From positions 331,353 through 395,352 of the forward strand of contig SNVD02009695.1 of the NCBI GenBank assembly GCA_013180625.2: a DNA stretch of 64,000 nucleotides, given 5' to 3'. This document shows, piece after piece, positions 10,903-23,351 of this stretch. Under the pieces are notes generated by a model. The model did not search any database. It worked only from the letters and a program-made list of their open reading frames with translations, and was not told the DNA's origin. The DNA is from Boswellia sacra (Eukaryota; Streptophyta; Magnoliopsida; Sapindales; Burseraceae). Numbering within the stretch: position 1 is the stretch's first letter; the number at the start of each line of letters is the position of its first letter. The translations under genes and the position numbers were made by a program.

Positions 10903-13583
10903 TATAATATCCTAAGTTTTGTAAGGTACATTATATCATGTGTTGTGGTTACATGTGTAATATTATGTATTAATGTATTGGTGATGTGTTTAAATTGTAG
11001 TGTAATAGATGAGAGATGATAGGCTTAATGGAAATAAAAAGGGGAGAGAGAGAACTAAATGGAAATTTGGCCGAATGTTTATGTATAAATGGGAAGAATT
11101 CTAGAATTCTTTCAATCTTGCTCTCTAACTCACGTTCCTAGCTCTTCACTCTCTCTAAGTTTTCCACAAAAGAAGCTACCAAGAACTCAAGGAAAGGAAG
11201 GAGAAGAAAGCAAGGAAGTGGTAAGAACTCATCTCTTCTTTAGAATTCTTGTTTTATTATGTATGTGTTTGCAAGAATTCTTTTGGTTTGTGATGTGACT
11301 ATGAGAAATGCTGTTGGATTGCTAGAAACTTGTGTGGAAAAATGAATTTGAATGACATTTGAAGGTGTCTAAGTAAAGGGATTAGGACACAAGCTAGAAA
11401 TGAGAGTTTGGTTCAATCTTGCAGTTTTTTTTACACTGAGCAGTGCATGTTCCAAAAATTTCCAAAAATGAGGGGGACGTTTTCTTGTTCTAAAATTTTT
11501 ATGGATGAAAATAGACACGTTCAAGAGTTTATAGAAATTGAACTCACTCAAAAATTCGAAGTGTGTGAATTGTAGTGAATTTTTGAACTTCTGGTATGGG
11601 ATGTGCATGTCTCCCCTGTTTTAGAAATAGAGTAAGGGAGACACGGTTTGGAACATGGCTACTGGCAATATGTCCGACAAAACACATAGGTAAGTGTCTA
11701 GCGGTTAGGCGACGCGGTGTCGAGCATCGAGTGCTCAGCTGTCTGGTGCTCAAGTGTTGTAATGTCGAGTATCGTAGTGCTCGACTATCTAGCAGTCGAG
11801 TGATGCATTGTCAAGCGTCGAGTGCTCGACTGTGATGAATTATCAAGTGTCGAGTGGGACTCGACATGAGATTGTCAAGTGTCTAGTGGGACTCGATGTG
11901 AGATTCGAGTGTCAAATGGGACTCGACAAGAGATTGTCGAGTGTTGAGCACCAAATTGTTGAATGTCGAGCGAAAACACAGAATTGCTCCGAATGCACCT
12001 TTTTGACAGGGCAGTTTGAAATGATCAGGTTTGAATGAGTTAAATACCTTGAAAAGCCACTATTTTTGGCATGGAGGTATATATATGTGTGATGTACCAG
12101 CCTATAAATTATGGTAGCCATTTAAGTAGGATTGTAATTCCTACAAATTTTTAAGTCTGTACTGCTCAATGAAATGAATGCAATGGCAGAGTCGTTGAGT
12201 TAAAGAATTTGGTTATTTTGAGTGGGCAAATGACCTCAATTGGCTCTAAAAATTTTAAGGAGACAAGATATATGAGTGTAAAAGATGTTTACACAATTGT
12301 GTGAATTTTTGGGAATAGACAATTGTTGTTGTAAATTGTTTGACAGAGTATATATAGAAATAGAGCTAAAAAGGGAAAATGTTTTACAAAGGTGTATAGT
12401 GACCTAAAAGAGATTTTATTTTGTTTTTAGGTCAATCCCAAGTATCGAGAAGGAGTTGTACAAGGTAAGTAAGCTAACTATTCTGAGGCCATAATAAATT
12501 GTGTTTTACTATATGTAATATAGTGGATTATAACATTGTTAATTGCTAGTACCTTGATGCTTGAATGTGGGATATTGTGACTGATTGTGAATTATGAAAC
12601 GTGATTGGCATGCCAAGACCTAGGAAGCTTAGCTCTCATAGCTTGAGAGGAGGTCTGGACCATGTGTTTCTCTATACGAGATTCGGTAGCATGGGCCTAG
12701 TATCACCCGGATTGTCAGACTAGCCTCGAGCTATTTCAAGTGTAGGCATCTGAATGTATTTGTATTGTTCCGTACTATCTTAGCTTGAGGGGAGGTGTGG
12801 ACCATGTGTTTCTCTATATGAGATTCGGTAGAATGGGCCCGATATCACCCGAATTATCAGACTAGCCTCGAGCTACTTCAAGGGTAGGTATCTGAGTGAA
12901 CTTATACTATTCCGTGTGGCAGGATAGAGTCCAGCAGGACTATATGGCTGTCACCTTTAGGTGATGACGGATTTATGCAATGTGGGAATGTGATAAATAC
13001 TCACTACGACAATGCCCTGCCTACGAATGCCACCGTTAGGTGGCTAAGTAATTTGGGCCTACATATGGGAACTGACTGTGAAATGAAAAGTCCTACCTTG
13101 ATTAGAGAGCCTTCTTTTCCTAGGTGACTGTAACTGATATCGTGGAAGCTTCCTTATTATACGATTGTGATTGTACATGAAAATGCGATGCATGGAGAAA
13201 TGAACGATCTTCGTACTGTGGACCGAATTTTTTACTGTTACTGTATATTGTTGTATATTTGCTTAGCTTACTTGCTGAGTTTTACTCACTAAGTTATTGT
13301 ATGTGCCTCAGGTGATCAGTAGGCTGAGATCCGGATGGAGGACTTTTGGCATCACCGACAGAGTTTTCTTGACAACCGCAGACCGCTGCCCTATATTATC
13401 ATAGCCATATGTAGGAATTCTTTTGATTTTTGAATGTACCTATATACATTGTAATGGTGTGGTTGTGATTAGGAACTCTGTATTTGATAATGCTCATTAT
13501 AATTTCATAAAGAAATGATCAGAGTTCATATGCAAATGACTGTGTTAATGTTACATTCTGTATGTATAGTATGGGTTGTGACA
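10903..13583 (+). repeat. 5' LTR of the gypsy element
   Basis: This 2681-bp LTR matches 18,377-21,055 throughout. It starts TATAATATCC, where the other LTR has the canonical TGTAATATCC, so the terminal TG is mutated here. It ends TTGTGACA. It contains a TCGA-rich array near 11,700-11,970, a TATA-like ATATATATGTGTGATG at 12,080, and internal direct repeats at 12,630-12,890 (two copies of a GAGATTCGGTAG...GGCC...TATCACCCG block). Confidence 0.95.
11690..11975 (+). repeat. TCGAGTG/CTCGAC array in the 5' LTR
   Basis: About 14 TCGA tetramers fall in roughly 280 bp. They are arranged as TGTCGAGTG, GAGTGCTCGAC (a near palindrome) and GTGGGACTCGAC words in a loose, non-integer repeat. The same array is present in the 3' LTR. 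It stands out as CpG-rich in an AT-rich, CpG-poor window. Its role is unknown. It could be a cluster of protein-binding or enhancer-type motifs, or simply an expanded minisatellite. Confidence 0.8.
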
Positions 13584-13587
13584 GTAG

Positions 13588-13599
13588 TGGTATCAGAGC
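13588..13599 (+). promoter_or_regulatory. Primer-binding site (initiator Met tRNA)
   Basis: TGGTATCAGAGC lies four bases after the LTR end. It is the standard plant complement to the 3' end of initiator methionine tRNA, used to prime minus-strand synthesis. Confidence 0.92.
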
Positions 13600-13818
13600 A
13601 TAGGTTTAAGGTTTTGTAGACACTTTTGTTGCAAGCGGTCAAGGGAACCGAGTCCTTGCCAAATCCTCCATAGTAAGTAAGATTGATAATTGTTTGATTT
13701 CCATGTTGAAATCTCTGAGATGGTTGAATATGAATGGGAATTACTAATAATTATTATTATTAGTATTATTGTTATTACATGATGCTTCATTCTGTTCTGA
13801 TATTCAGAACTTATAGTC

Positions 13819-14722
13819 ATGTCTCGACCTGGGCGACCCAATAGAGCCGATAACCCCACCATGGAGGAAATGAGGAGAGTTAGCTCCACATCCAGAGTAA
13901 GACAAACTTCAGAGCTAGATGAACCTGCTTTGGTCAGAAATAGAAGACCGAAGAGACATGCTGGGACTAGTAGCAGCTCACAGGCTCAGGACACTACGGT
14001 CCAGGAGTTGGTACAGATTTTGACAGATGTGAGACGAGAGGCTGCACAACCTAGTTCCACCACTTCTGAAAATGTACACATTGTGGAGTAGTTTAGAAGA
14101 CTCAATCCTCCATCCTTTATAGGCTTAATAGATCCATTAGTTGTAGAAGAATGGCTTCGTGAAATGGAGAAAATATTCGAGCTTATCGGGTGTACTGATG
14201 CACAACGGCTCACATGCGCTACTTTTATGTTAAAGGGTAATGCAAGTTATTGGTGGGAAATAACAAAGAGAGCTCACACTGTGGAAGACGGAGTGCTCAC
14301 CAAGGCTCAGTTTAAAGAGTTGTTTTATGACAAGTATTTCCCTCAGTCATTAAAGAATGAAAAGATTGTCGAATTTGTACAGTTAACTCAAGGGTCTATG
14401 TCCCTCACAGAATATGAAAGGAAGTTTGAGGCTCTATCCATATTTGCTCCACATCTCATCAGCACGGAAGAGGAGAAAGCCAAGTTCTTTGAAAGAGGCC
14501 TAAAACCAGAAATCCGAAGGCATGTGGTAGTTCTAGAATTGAAAAGCTATAGTGCAGTGTTAAGGAAGGCACAGATTTTGACCAGAGATGAAGAAATGGC
14601 TGAAGCTGGCAAGTTTAAAGAAGAGGGTTCTGGTTCTCAATCGAGGAAGCTATGGAGGAACAATAGTAAATGATTCGAGAGAGGCAAGGGAAAGAAAAAG
14701 CAGAATATAGGTAGGAAAGAAT
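13819..14722 (+). pseudogene. gag: gag of the gypsy element, broken
   Basis: From ATG at 13,819 the frame encodes an Arg/Ser-rich N-terminus, then the retrotransposon-gag capsid domain (NASYWWEITKRAH, FKELFYDKYFPQSLKNEK, LTEYERKFEALS, FFERGLKPEIRRHV). TAG at 14,089 and TGA at 14,671 interrupt it. Both are one C-to-T change from CAG and CGA, the codons expected there. A single-base insertion near 14,726 then shifts the reading into the frame of the zinc knuckle and pol. Capsid and the rest were presumably one polyprotein in the ancestor. Confidence 0.92.
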
Positions 14723-17700
14723 TTGCCTGTATGTGATACATGCCATAGACCACATAAAGGAACGTGTTATTTCAAGACTAGAGCATGCTTCCGATGTGGC
14801 AAAATTGGACACTTTATTTCTTCATGTCCTGAAGCCAGTCAAGCTCCAATTGCTCCTAGTAGAGTTCAGAATGCCCCAGGTAGAGAACCACGAGCACAAG
14901 GAAGAGTCTATGCCCTTACCACCGCTGAAGCTCGGGAAGCTCCATCTGTTGTTTCTAGTATTATCTCTGTTCTTGGTCATAATGCTTATGTATCGTTTGA
15001 CTCAGGTGCCACTCATTCATTTATGTCTCGTACTTTTGCTTATAAAGTGGAAGTAAAACCTTCAATTATGGATGTTGAGATGTGTGTCTCTACTCCTTCG
15101 GGGATGGCATTGTGTGCTAGAGAAGAATTGAAATCCTGCCCGATTAAAATAGGCAGTCAAGAATTGGAGGCCAATCTAATCATCTTAGAGATGGGTGACT
15201 TTGATATGATTCTGGGTATAGATTGGCTATCTAAATATCATGCAGATGTCAAATGTTTTGAGAAGAAAGTAGTATTCCATACACCACTCGGTTTGGAGTG
15301 CAGTTTTGTCGAGGCGGACATGATTTTATGGCCACAGGTTGTCTCAACTTTGAAAGCTCAAAAGTTCCTTCGAAAGGGAGGTATGGGTTTCTTGGCTTAC
15401 GTTATGGAAACATAGAAAGAAGAAAAGAGCATTCAGAACATTCCAGTGGTAAATGATTTTACTGATGTATTTCCAGAAGAATCACCCGGACTTCCTCCTG
15501 ATCGAGATATTGAATTCACTATTGATCTCTTACTGGGAACCACTCCTATATCTAAAATTCCATATCGGATGTCACCAACAGAACTTAAGGAATTGAAGGA
15601 GCAGTTACAAGAGTTACTGGATATGGGTTTCATCCGTCCCAGTGTCTCTCTTTGGGGAGCACCAGTTCTATTTGTGAAGAAAAAGGATGGAACAATGAGA
15701 TTGTGTATTGATTATCGTGAATTGAATCGAGTGACTATAAAGAACAAGTATCCACTTCCAAGGATTGATGATCTACTCGATCAGTTGCATGGGGCAAGTG
15801 TGTTTTCCAAGATTGATCTTTGATCTGGATATCATCAATTAAAGATTAGAAAGGAAGACATTTCCAAGACTGCCTTTCGAACGAGGTATGGGCACTATTA
15901 ATTCTTGGTGATGCCTTTCGGACTCGCGAATGCTCCAGCTGCTTTTATGGATCTTATGAATCGTGTTTTTAAGGAATTCTTAGACAAATTCGTCATTGTG
16001 TTTATTGATGATATCTTGGTGTATTCTAAGAATTCTAAGGAACACGAAGAGCATTTGAGAAGGTTGTTGCAGTTATTGAGAGAGAAGAAACTGTATGCCA
16101 AATTCAAGAAATGCGAGTTTTGGCTCAATCAGATTTCCTTCTTGGGTCACATTGTTTCAGATGATGGAATCTCTGTAGGCCCAAACAAAGTGGAAGCTAT
16201 GGTAAAGTGGCCGAGACTAACGAACGTAACTGAAGTGCGAAGTTTTCTGGGATTGGCTAGATACTATAGGAGATTTGTTAAAGGCTTTTCCAAGATAGCC
16301 TCGCCCTTAACACAGTTGACTAGGAAGAATGTAGCTTTTGTATGGTCGGAAGACTGTGAAAAGAGTTTCCAGGAACTCAAGAATCGATTGGTGATAGCTC
16401 CAGTACTGACCATTCCTTCTGGTTCAGAGGGATTTGTGATATACAGTAATGCTTCTAAGAATGGGTGTGTTTTGATGCAAAATGGTAAGGTTATAGCCTA
16501 TGCATCTTGACAATTGAAGGACTATGAGAAGAATTGCCCTACCCATGATCTAGAACTGGCAGCCATGGTATTTGAATTAAAAATTTGGAGGCATTACTTG
16601 TACGGAGCAAGCTATGAGATCTATACTGACCACAAGAGCCTTAAATATTTCTTCACTCAGAAGGAATTAAATATGAGGCAAAGCCGATAGCTTGAATTGG
16701 TCAAGGATTATTACTGTATCATTAATTATCATCCTGGAAAAGCGAATGTGGTGGCGGATGCCTTGAGTCGGAAGTCTTCTGAACATATGGCTACTCTAAT
16801 TTCCACTCAACGGTCAATAATGCAAGATTTGGAGAAATTTGCTATTGAGATTGTTTAGCCGAATAAATGCCTACACTTGGCTTCATTGATCGTGCAACCC
16901 ACCATTGTTGAGAAGATCAAGAAGAGTCAAAGTGAAGATGCCTTTTTGAAGAAGGTGATGGAAGAAGTTCCATTGGGAAAGAGGCCAGGTTTTGCTACCT
17001 CCTCTGACGGGGTATTATATTTCGAAAGAAGATTGTGTGTGCCTAATGTGATGGAATTGGAACGAGAAATTTTGAATGAAGCACATGATTCTCCTTATTC
17101 AGTGCATCCTGGCTGTGCAAAGATGTATAGGGATCTCCAAAATAACTACTGGTGGGCTGGTATGAAAAGAGAGATAGCTCAATTTGTTGAACAATGCTTA
17201 GTCTGTCAACAAGTTAAAGTTGAACATCAAAGACCATCAGGATTGCTTAATCCACTATCAATACCGGAATGGAAATGGGAACACATCACTATGGATTCTG
17301 TTGTGGGTCTACCGAGGACTAGAAATGGATGTGATGTAACTTGGGTAATTATGGATCGGTTGACGAAATCAGCGCATTTTCTTCCTGTGTGCACCACCTT
17401 CACTATGGACAGATATGCCCAACTCTATATAGATGAGATTGTTAGACTACATGGAGTGCCGATATCTATTGTTTCTGATCGGGACCCAAGATTCACCTCC
17501 CAATTCTGAAAAAGCTTGCATAAGGCTATGGGCACTAAACAGAAGTTCAGCACGGCTTTTCACCCTCAAACAGATGGTCAGTTAGAAAGGACCATCCAGA
17601 TTCTAGAGGAAATGCTTAGAGCCTTCGTGTTGGACTTCAAGGATAGTTGGGACAAACACTTGACCTTGGTTGAATTTGCATATAACAATAGCTATCAATC

Positions 17701-18331
17701 CACAGTTGGAATGGTCCCTTATGAAGCCTTGTACGGAAGGAAGTGTAGATCACCTATCCATTGGGATGAGGTTGGTGAAAGAAAGATACTTGGGCCCGAA
17801 ATTGTGTAACAAACATGTGATATCATCCGAAAAGTGAAGGATAGAATGAATGCAGTGCAAAGCAGACAGAAAAGTTATGCAGATAAGAGAAGAAAGAAGT
17901 TAGAATTTGAAGCAGGAGATAAAGTCTTCCTTAAAGTTGCTCCTATGAAAGGAGTGATGCGATTTGGAAGGAAAGGGAAATTAATTCCTAGATATGTTGG
18001 CCCTTATGAGATTCTGGAGATGATTGGAGAGGCAGCAAATAAACTTGCTTTACCACCTTCATTGTCTAGAGTGCATGATGTCTTTCATGTCTCCATGTTA
18101 AGGAAGCATGTTTCCGATCCATCTCATGTGCTAAGTTCCGAACTTCCGGAGTTGAGAGCCAATCTTACATATGAGGAGAGATCGATTCAAATCATAGATC
18201 GCAAAGAACATAAACTACGGAAGAGGAATATACCATTGGTGAAAGTACTTTGGGAAAATCACTCTACAGAGGAAGCTACTTGGGAGTTAGAGGAAAAATT
18301 GTGTACCAAATACCCCTCTCTATTCGAATGA
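14723..18331 (+). pseudogene. pol: pol of the gypsy element: knuckle, PR, RT, RH, INT, chromodomain
   Basis: A single frame carries these domains: CCHC knuckle CFRCGKIGHFISSC; aspartic protease FDSGATHSF; reverse transcriptase with [18 protein letters not shown] and the catalytic [10 protein letters not shown]; RNase H; integrase zinc-binding HDSPYSVHPG...CLVCQQ; DDE core (ITMDSVVG, SDRDPRF, QLERTIQ); and C-terminal IPLVKVLWENHSTEEATWE. Eight stops cut it: TAG 15,413, TGA 15,821, TAA 15,899, TGA 16,508, TAG 16,688, TAG 16,856, TGA 17,507 and TAA 17,807. RNase H reads YSNAS where the family has YSDAS, and lacks about three residues after it. Each break alone would inactivate the polyprotein. 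Confidence 0.95.
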
Positions 18332-18358
18332 TTGTGCCGAATTTCGAGGACGAAATTC

Positions 18359-18376
18359 TTTTAAGGGGGGGAGAGT
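18359..18376 (+). promoter_or_regulatory. Polypurine tract
   Basis: TTTTAAGGGGGGGAGAGT directly abuts the 3' LTR. A G-rich tract there is the RNase H-resistant primer for plus-strand synthesis. Confidence 0.88.
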
Positions 18377-21055
18377 TGTAATATCCTAAGTTTTGTAAGG
18401 TACATTACATCATGTGTTGTGGTTACATGTGTAATATTATGTATTAATGTATTGGTGATGTGCTTAAATTGTAGTGTAATAGATGAAAGATGATGAGCTT
18501 AATGGAAATAAAAAGGGGAGAGAGAGAACTAAATAGAAATTTGGCCTCATATTTATCTATAAATGGGAAGAATTCTAGAATTCTTTCAATCTTGCTCTCT
18601 AGCTCACATTCCCAGCTCTTCACTCTCTCTAAGTTTTCTACATAAGAAGCCACCAAGAACTCAAGGAAAGGAAGGAGAAGAAAGCAAGGAAGTGCTAAGA
18701 ACTCATCTTTTCTTTAGAATTCTTGTTTTATTGTGAATGTGTTTGCAAGAATTCTTTTGATTTGTGATGTGACTATAAGAATTGTTGTTGTGTTGTTGGA
18801 AACTTGTGTGAAAATATGAATTTGAATGAGATTTGAAGGTGTCTAAGTAAAGGGATGAGGATACAAGCTAGAAATGAGAGTTTGGTTCAATCCTACAGTT
18901 TTTTTTACACTGAGCAGTGCATGTTCCGAAAATTCCCAAAAACTAGGAGGATGTTTTCTTGTTCTAAAATTTTTACGGATGAAAGTAGACATGTCCAAGA
19001 GTTTATAGAAATTGGATTCACTCAAAAATTCGAAGTGTGTGAATTGTAGTGAATTTTTGAACTTCTGGTATGGGATGTGCATGTCTCCCCTATTTTAGAA
19101 ATAGAGATGGTTTGAAACATGGCTACTGGCAGTATGTCTGACAAAATGCATAGGTGAGTCTCGAGTGGTTAGGCGATGCGGTGTCGAGCATCGAGTGCTC
19201 GACGATCTGGTGCTCAAGTGATGTAATGTCGAGTATCATAGTGCTCGACTGTCTAGCGATTGAGTGATGCATTGTCGAGCGTCGAGTGCTCGACTGTGAT
19301 GCATTGTCGAGTGTCGAGTGTCGAGTGGGACTCAACATGAGATTGTTGAGTGTCTAGTGGGACTCGATGTGAGATTCGAGTGTCGAGTGGGACTCAACAT
19401 GAGATTGTCGAGTGTCGAGCACCAAACTATCGAATGTCGAGCGGAAACACAGAATTGCTCCGAATGCACCTTTTTGACAAGGCAGTTTGAAATGATCAGG
19501 TTTGAATGAGTTAAACACCTTGAACAGGCACGATTTCTGGTATGCAGGTATATATATGTGTGATATACCAGTCTATAAATTATGGTACCCATTTAAGTAG
19601 GATTGTAATTCCTACAAACTTTTAAGTCTGTACTGCTCAGTGAAATGAATGCAATGGCAGAGTCGTTGAGTTAACGAATTTGGTTATTTTGAGTAGGCAA
19701 ATGATCTCAATTGGCTCTAAAAATTTTAAGGAGGCAAGATATATAAGTGTAAAAGATGTTTACATAATTGTGTGAATTTTTGGAAATAGACAATTGTTGT
19801 TGTAAATTGTTTGACAGAGTATGTATAGAAATAGAGCCAAAAAGGGGAAATGTTTTACAAAGGTGTATGGTGACCTAAAAGAGATTTTGTTTTGCTTTTA
19901 GGTCAATCCCAAGCATCGAAAAGGAGCTGAACAAGGTAAGTAAGCTAACTATTCTGAGGCCACAATAAATTATGTTATACTGTATGTAATATAGTGGATT
20001 GTAACATTGTTAATTGCTAGCACCTTGATGCTTGAATGTGGGATATTGTGACTGATTGTGAATTATGAAACGTGATTAGCATGCCAAGACCTAGGAAGCT
20101 TAGCTCTCATAGCTTGAGGGGAGGTCTGGACGATGTGTTTCTCTATACGAGATTCGGTAGCATGGGCCTGGTATCACCCAAATTGTCAAACTAGCATCGG
20201 GCTATTTCATGTGTAGGCATCTAAATGTATTTGTATTGTTTCGTACTATCTTAGCTTGAGGGGAGGTCTGGACCATGTGTTTCTCTATACGAGATTCGGT
20301 AGCATGGGCTCGGTATCACCCGGATTGTCAGACTAGCCTCGAGCTACTTCAAGGGTAGGCATCTGAGTGAACCTATACTGTTTCGTGTGGCAGGATAGAG
20401 TCCGGTAGGACTATATGGCTATCACCTTTCGGTGATGGCGGATTTGTGCAATGTGAGAATGTGATAAATACTCACTGCGATGATGCCCTGCCTACGGATG
20501 CCGTCGATAGGTAGCGAAGTGATTTGGGCCTACATATGGGAATTGACTGTGAAATGAAAAGTCCTACCTTGATTAGAGAGCCTTCTTTCCCTAGGTGACT
20601 TTAACTGATACTGTGGAAGCTTCCTTATTATACGATTGTGATTGTACATGAAAATACGATGCACGGAGAAATGAACAGTCTTCGTACTGTGGACCGAATG
20701 TTTTACTGTTACTGTATATTGTTGTATATTTGCTTAGCTTACTTACTGAGTTTTATTCACTAAGTTATTGTATGTGCCTCAGGTGATCAGTAGGCTGAGA
20801 TCCAGATGGAGGACTTTTGGCATCACTGGCAGAGTTCCCTTGACAACCGTAAACCGCTGCCCTATATTATCATAGCCATACTATAGGAATTCTTTTGATT
20901 TTTGAATGTACCTATATACAGTGTAATAGTGTGGTTGTGATTAAGAACTCTGCATTTGATAATACTCATTATAATTTCATAAAGAAATGATCAAAGTTCA
21001 CATGCAAATGATTGTGTTAATGTTACATTCTATATGTACAGTATGGGTTGTGACA
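18377..21055 (+). repeat. 3' LTR of the gypsy element
   Basis: This 2679-bp LTR has an intact TG...CA boundary and is collinear with the 5' LTR. It includes its own TCGA-rich array at 19,150-19,445. Small differences include loss of AGTAAGGGAGACAC near 19,106 and an insertion of GTCGAGT in the array. Confidence 0.95.
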
Positions 21056-21060
21056 AAGAG
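21056..21060. repeat. Target-site duplication AAGAG (right)
   Basis: Exact match to 10,898-10,902. Confidence 0.93.
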
Positions 21061-21903
21061 GGTTTAACCATTAAGATAAATGATTCAGCCCTATAAGTTT
21101 TTGAGGTGAATAAGGAAATAGGGTTTTAGGCGATTGTAAGTGGTTTTGCTCAAGTTAGTTTGTTGACTTTGGTGCATCATTGAACATGGAATTTGGAATC
21201 AAGAATCAGATTTGGTGACTTTAAGGTTTTAGGGTATTATTTGAATTTTTGCTTTATTATTTGATAGGAATATTAACTAGCTGTAATTTTAAATAAATAT
21301 TCAATTATATGATCACTCTATCACTATATAATGAAATATTTGATTAGTTGAGTACATACAAATTTAAAATTTTCATTATCTGGTCTCTCTTTTATTCTTG
21401 ATTGAAATATTTGAATATTTGGGGTTACTTTTTTATTTGACCTCTTTTGGGGTCATATAATTAAATGTAACCCCTTTCTTAGATTTTACTATTTTTGACC
21501 TCTTTTGCAAGTGAAAAGACTAGAATACCCTTACTAATATTAATGAGAGGAGGTGTTGTAAAAATGGTTATCTGCACAAGTAATTCTACACGCAAAATAT
21601 ACACTCCAAACTCACTCTTATTAACAAAAACTGAATGTGAAGTCAATTTGTGAAGGTTCAAAGCAAACAACTATGTCAACATTGAAGAAGTCAAGGTAAT
21701 ATTTAAACCCTTCTTCATGATTTTGATAAATATTGTTCTTTAAACTTAGGTTTGTGCTATAGTTTAGATTTATACTTTAAAATTGTCTTTTTCCGTTGTT
21801 TAACATTGATATCTATCAATGTGGATCATGTTTCAAAAGAATAAATACTAAAATTGTGAATTTTTGGTTTCAAATTGTTGAATGTTTGTCCGTGGTTGTT
21901 GTT

Positions 21904-22083
21904 GTCGTGCTGCACAATAGTTTTCTTCAATCTGTCATGCTACACGACTGTTGTCTACAATTTGTCATGTTGCACAATAGTTTTTTCCAATTTGTTATGT
22001 GGTCGGACTGTTTTCTCCAATCTATCGTGCTACACGATGGTTATTGCCTAACTGTCGTGCTGCACAACAGTTTTCGTAAAGCA
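21904..22083 (+). repeat. 30-bp tandem array, six copies, near the MULE left end
   Basis: Units start at 21,904, 21,934, 21,964, 21,994, 22,024 and 22,054, exactly 30 bp apart. Each begins with a GTCGTGCTGCACAA-like or GTCATGCTACACGAC-like word and ends TTTTCTTCAATCT-like. Because 30 is divisible by three, the plus strand reads as a decapeptide repeat (VVLHNSFLQS and variants) within 21,796-22,119. I take that open frame to be a by-product rather than a known domain. Confidence 0.92.
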
Positions 22084-22279
22084 GTTATGCAACTTTTTAA
22101 GTTTAAAAAAATTGGCTAATTTGTGATATCATGCATATTTAAATAAATTTTCTTATGTTATAACATGTTTAATTCCCTTATGAAACCATTCTTACAATTT
22201 TTACAAATACAAATATTGTTATACATTTAGAATTTGAATTAATTGTGTTGTATTTTATATGCCTTGTAGGTTACAGTAA

Positions 22280-23351
22280 ATGAATAATGTTCATTTTCCC
22301 ATTATGTATGATGGTGAATGGGCGTCCATTGGTAGAGAATATTTTTTTCATAGTCGTAAAAGCAAAGGTGTAACTTTGCCCATATCAATAACCTATGAAG
22401 AGTTAGTATATAAAGTTTCTAAAGTCACTAATAAATCATTATCGGAAAACATCTTTTCATTGCAATATGTGTTAAGGGCACATATTCCACTTCCTCCATC
22501 AATAATAGAATGTGATGATGATTTAAAATATTTCTTGGAAGAAAACCTTAATGTTGACCCTTCAAATAGGATCCTCGTTCACATGAAATTGGTATTCAAA
22601 ACTATATGGGTTCGAAGGAGGGTGGTAACCAATTTTCTAGTAGTGTTCCTGCAACATACCAAGATGAACGTCTTCATGCAGTTCCATCCACTATTAATGA
22701 AGATGATGTCCTAGAAGAACCATTAGATAATAATGATCTCAGTGGTATTCACCTCGACGAGTTACATAATTTTGATCATGCCCAAACACTAAAATCGCCT
22801 TCATGTGAAATTTCTCAATCAAATCATAAGGTTATTTTCCTAGAAATAATAGGCCTTCAACTAATCATGATTTAGAGAGTAATTCAAGTTCATTTGCAAT
22901 TTCTAATGTTGGATCATCATGTAGAATTTCTAATAGTAACACTAACGTACATGTAATCATTGTGTTCAAGAATAAGAGTGACTTCATGGAAGCGTTATGT
23001 TCAAGAATAAGAGTGAGTTGTAGAACTAGATTAGCATTTTAGCAGTAAGAAGGAACTTTAGATTTAGGGTAAAAAAGTCAACTAAAACCCTTTACAAGAT
23101 AGCATGTGTAGATGAATTTTGCATGTGGCGACTTTGTGCTATGAAAGTTAAGAATTGTGATCTTTTTAAGGTAACAAAGTTTTGTGACACACATACATGT
23201 GCTCTTAACATTCTTGAACGAGATCATCGTCAAGCTACATCAAAGTTAATTGGTATAGATATTCATGAGAAGTACAATGATATTAGAGTAACTTATAGGC
23301 CTAATGATATTAGATATGATATGTTGCTAATGCTTGTTAAAAGCATTTTTT
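22280..23351 (+). pseudogene. MULE (MuDR-type) transposase, N-terminal remnant
   Basis: The first part (22,280-22,590) reads MNNVHFPIMYDGEWASIG, then KSKGVTLPISITYEELVYKV and PPSIIECDDDLKYFLEEN. This is the ubiquitin/PB1-like N-terminal region common in plant MULE transposases. After frame breaks at about 22,590-23,050 comes the MuDR DNA-binding segment (23,057-23,351): FRFRVKKSTKTLYKIACVDE, CMWRLCAMKVKN, DTHTCALNILERDHRQATSK, TYRPNDIRYDM. This has the W-R-L-R/C-A and H-T-C signatures. The catalytic DDE domain and the CCHC/SWIM finger are absent, and the reading ends at 23,351. Confidence 0.8.

Larger units (their letters stand above)
10903..21055 (+). mobile_element. Complete Ty3/gypsy chromovirus, Tekay/Del type, inactive
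   Basis: The element is 10,153 bp: LTR, primer site, gag, PR-RT-RNaseH-INT in one frame, chromodomain-like tail, polypurine tract, LTR. It has a perfect 5-bp target duplication. Domain order (integrase after RNase H) makes it Ty3/gypsy. The IPLVKVLW...EEATWE tail and the 2.7-kb LTRs point to the Tekay/Del chromovirus lineage. Ten in-frame stops and a frameshift in gag-pol make it non-functional. Over the first 195 bp the two LTRs differ at about a dozen positions by hand count, so the insertion is not recent. Confidence 0.95.

Noticed and set aside
11369..12121. Several 65-80-codon frames in the gypsy LTRs
   Set aside because: They fall in LTR sequence and owe their openness to the TCGA array. 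The same frames recur in the 3' LTR.
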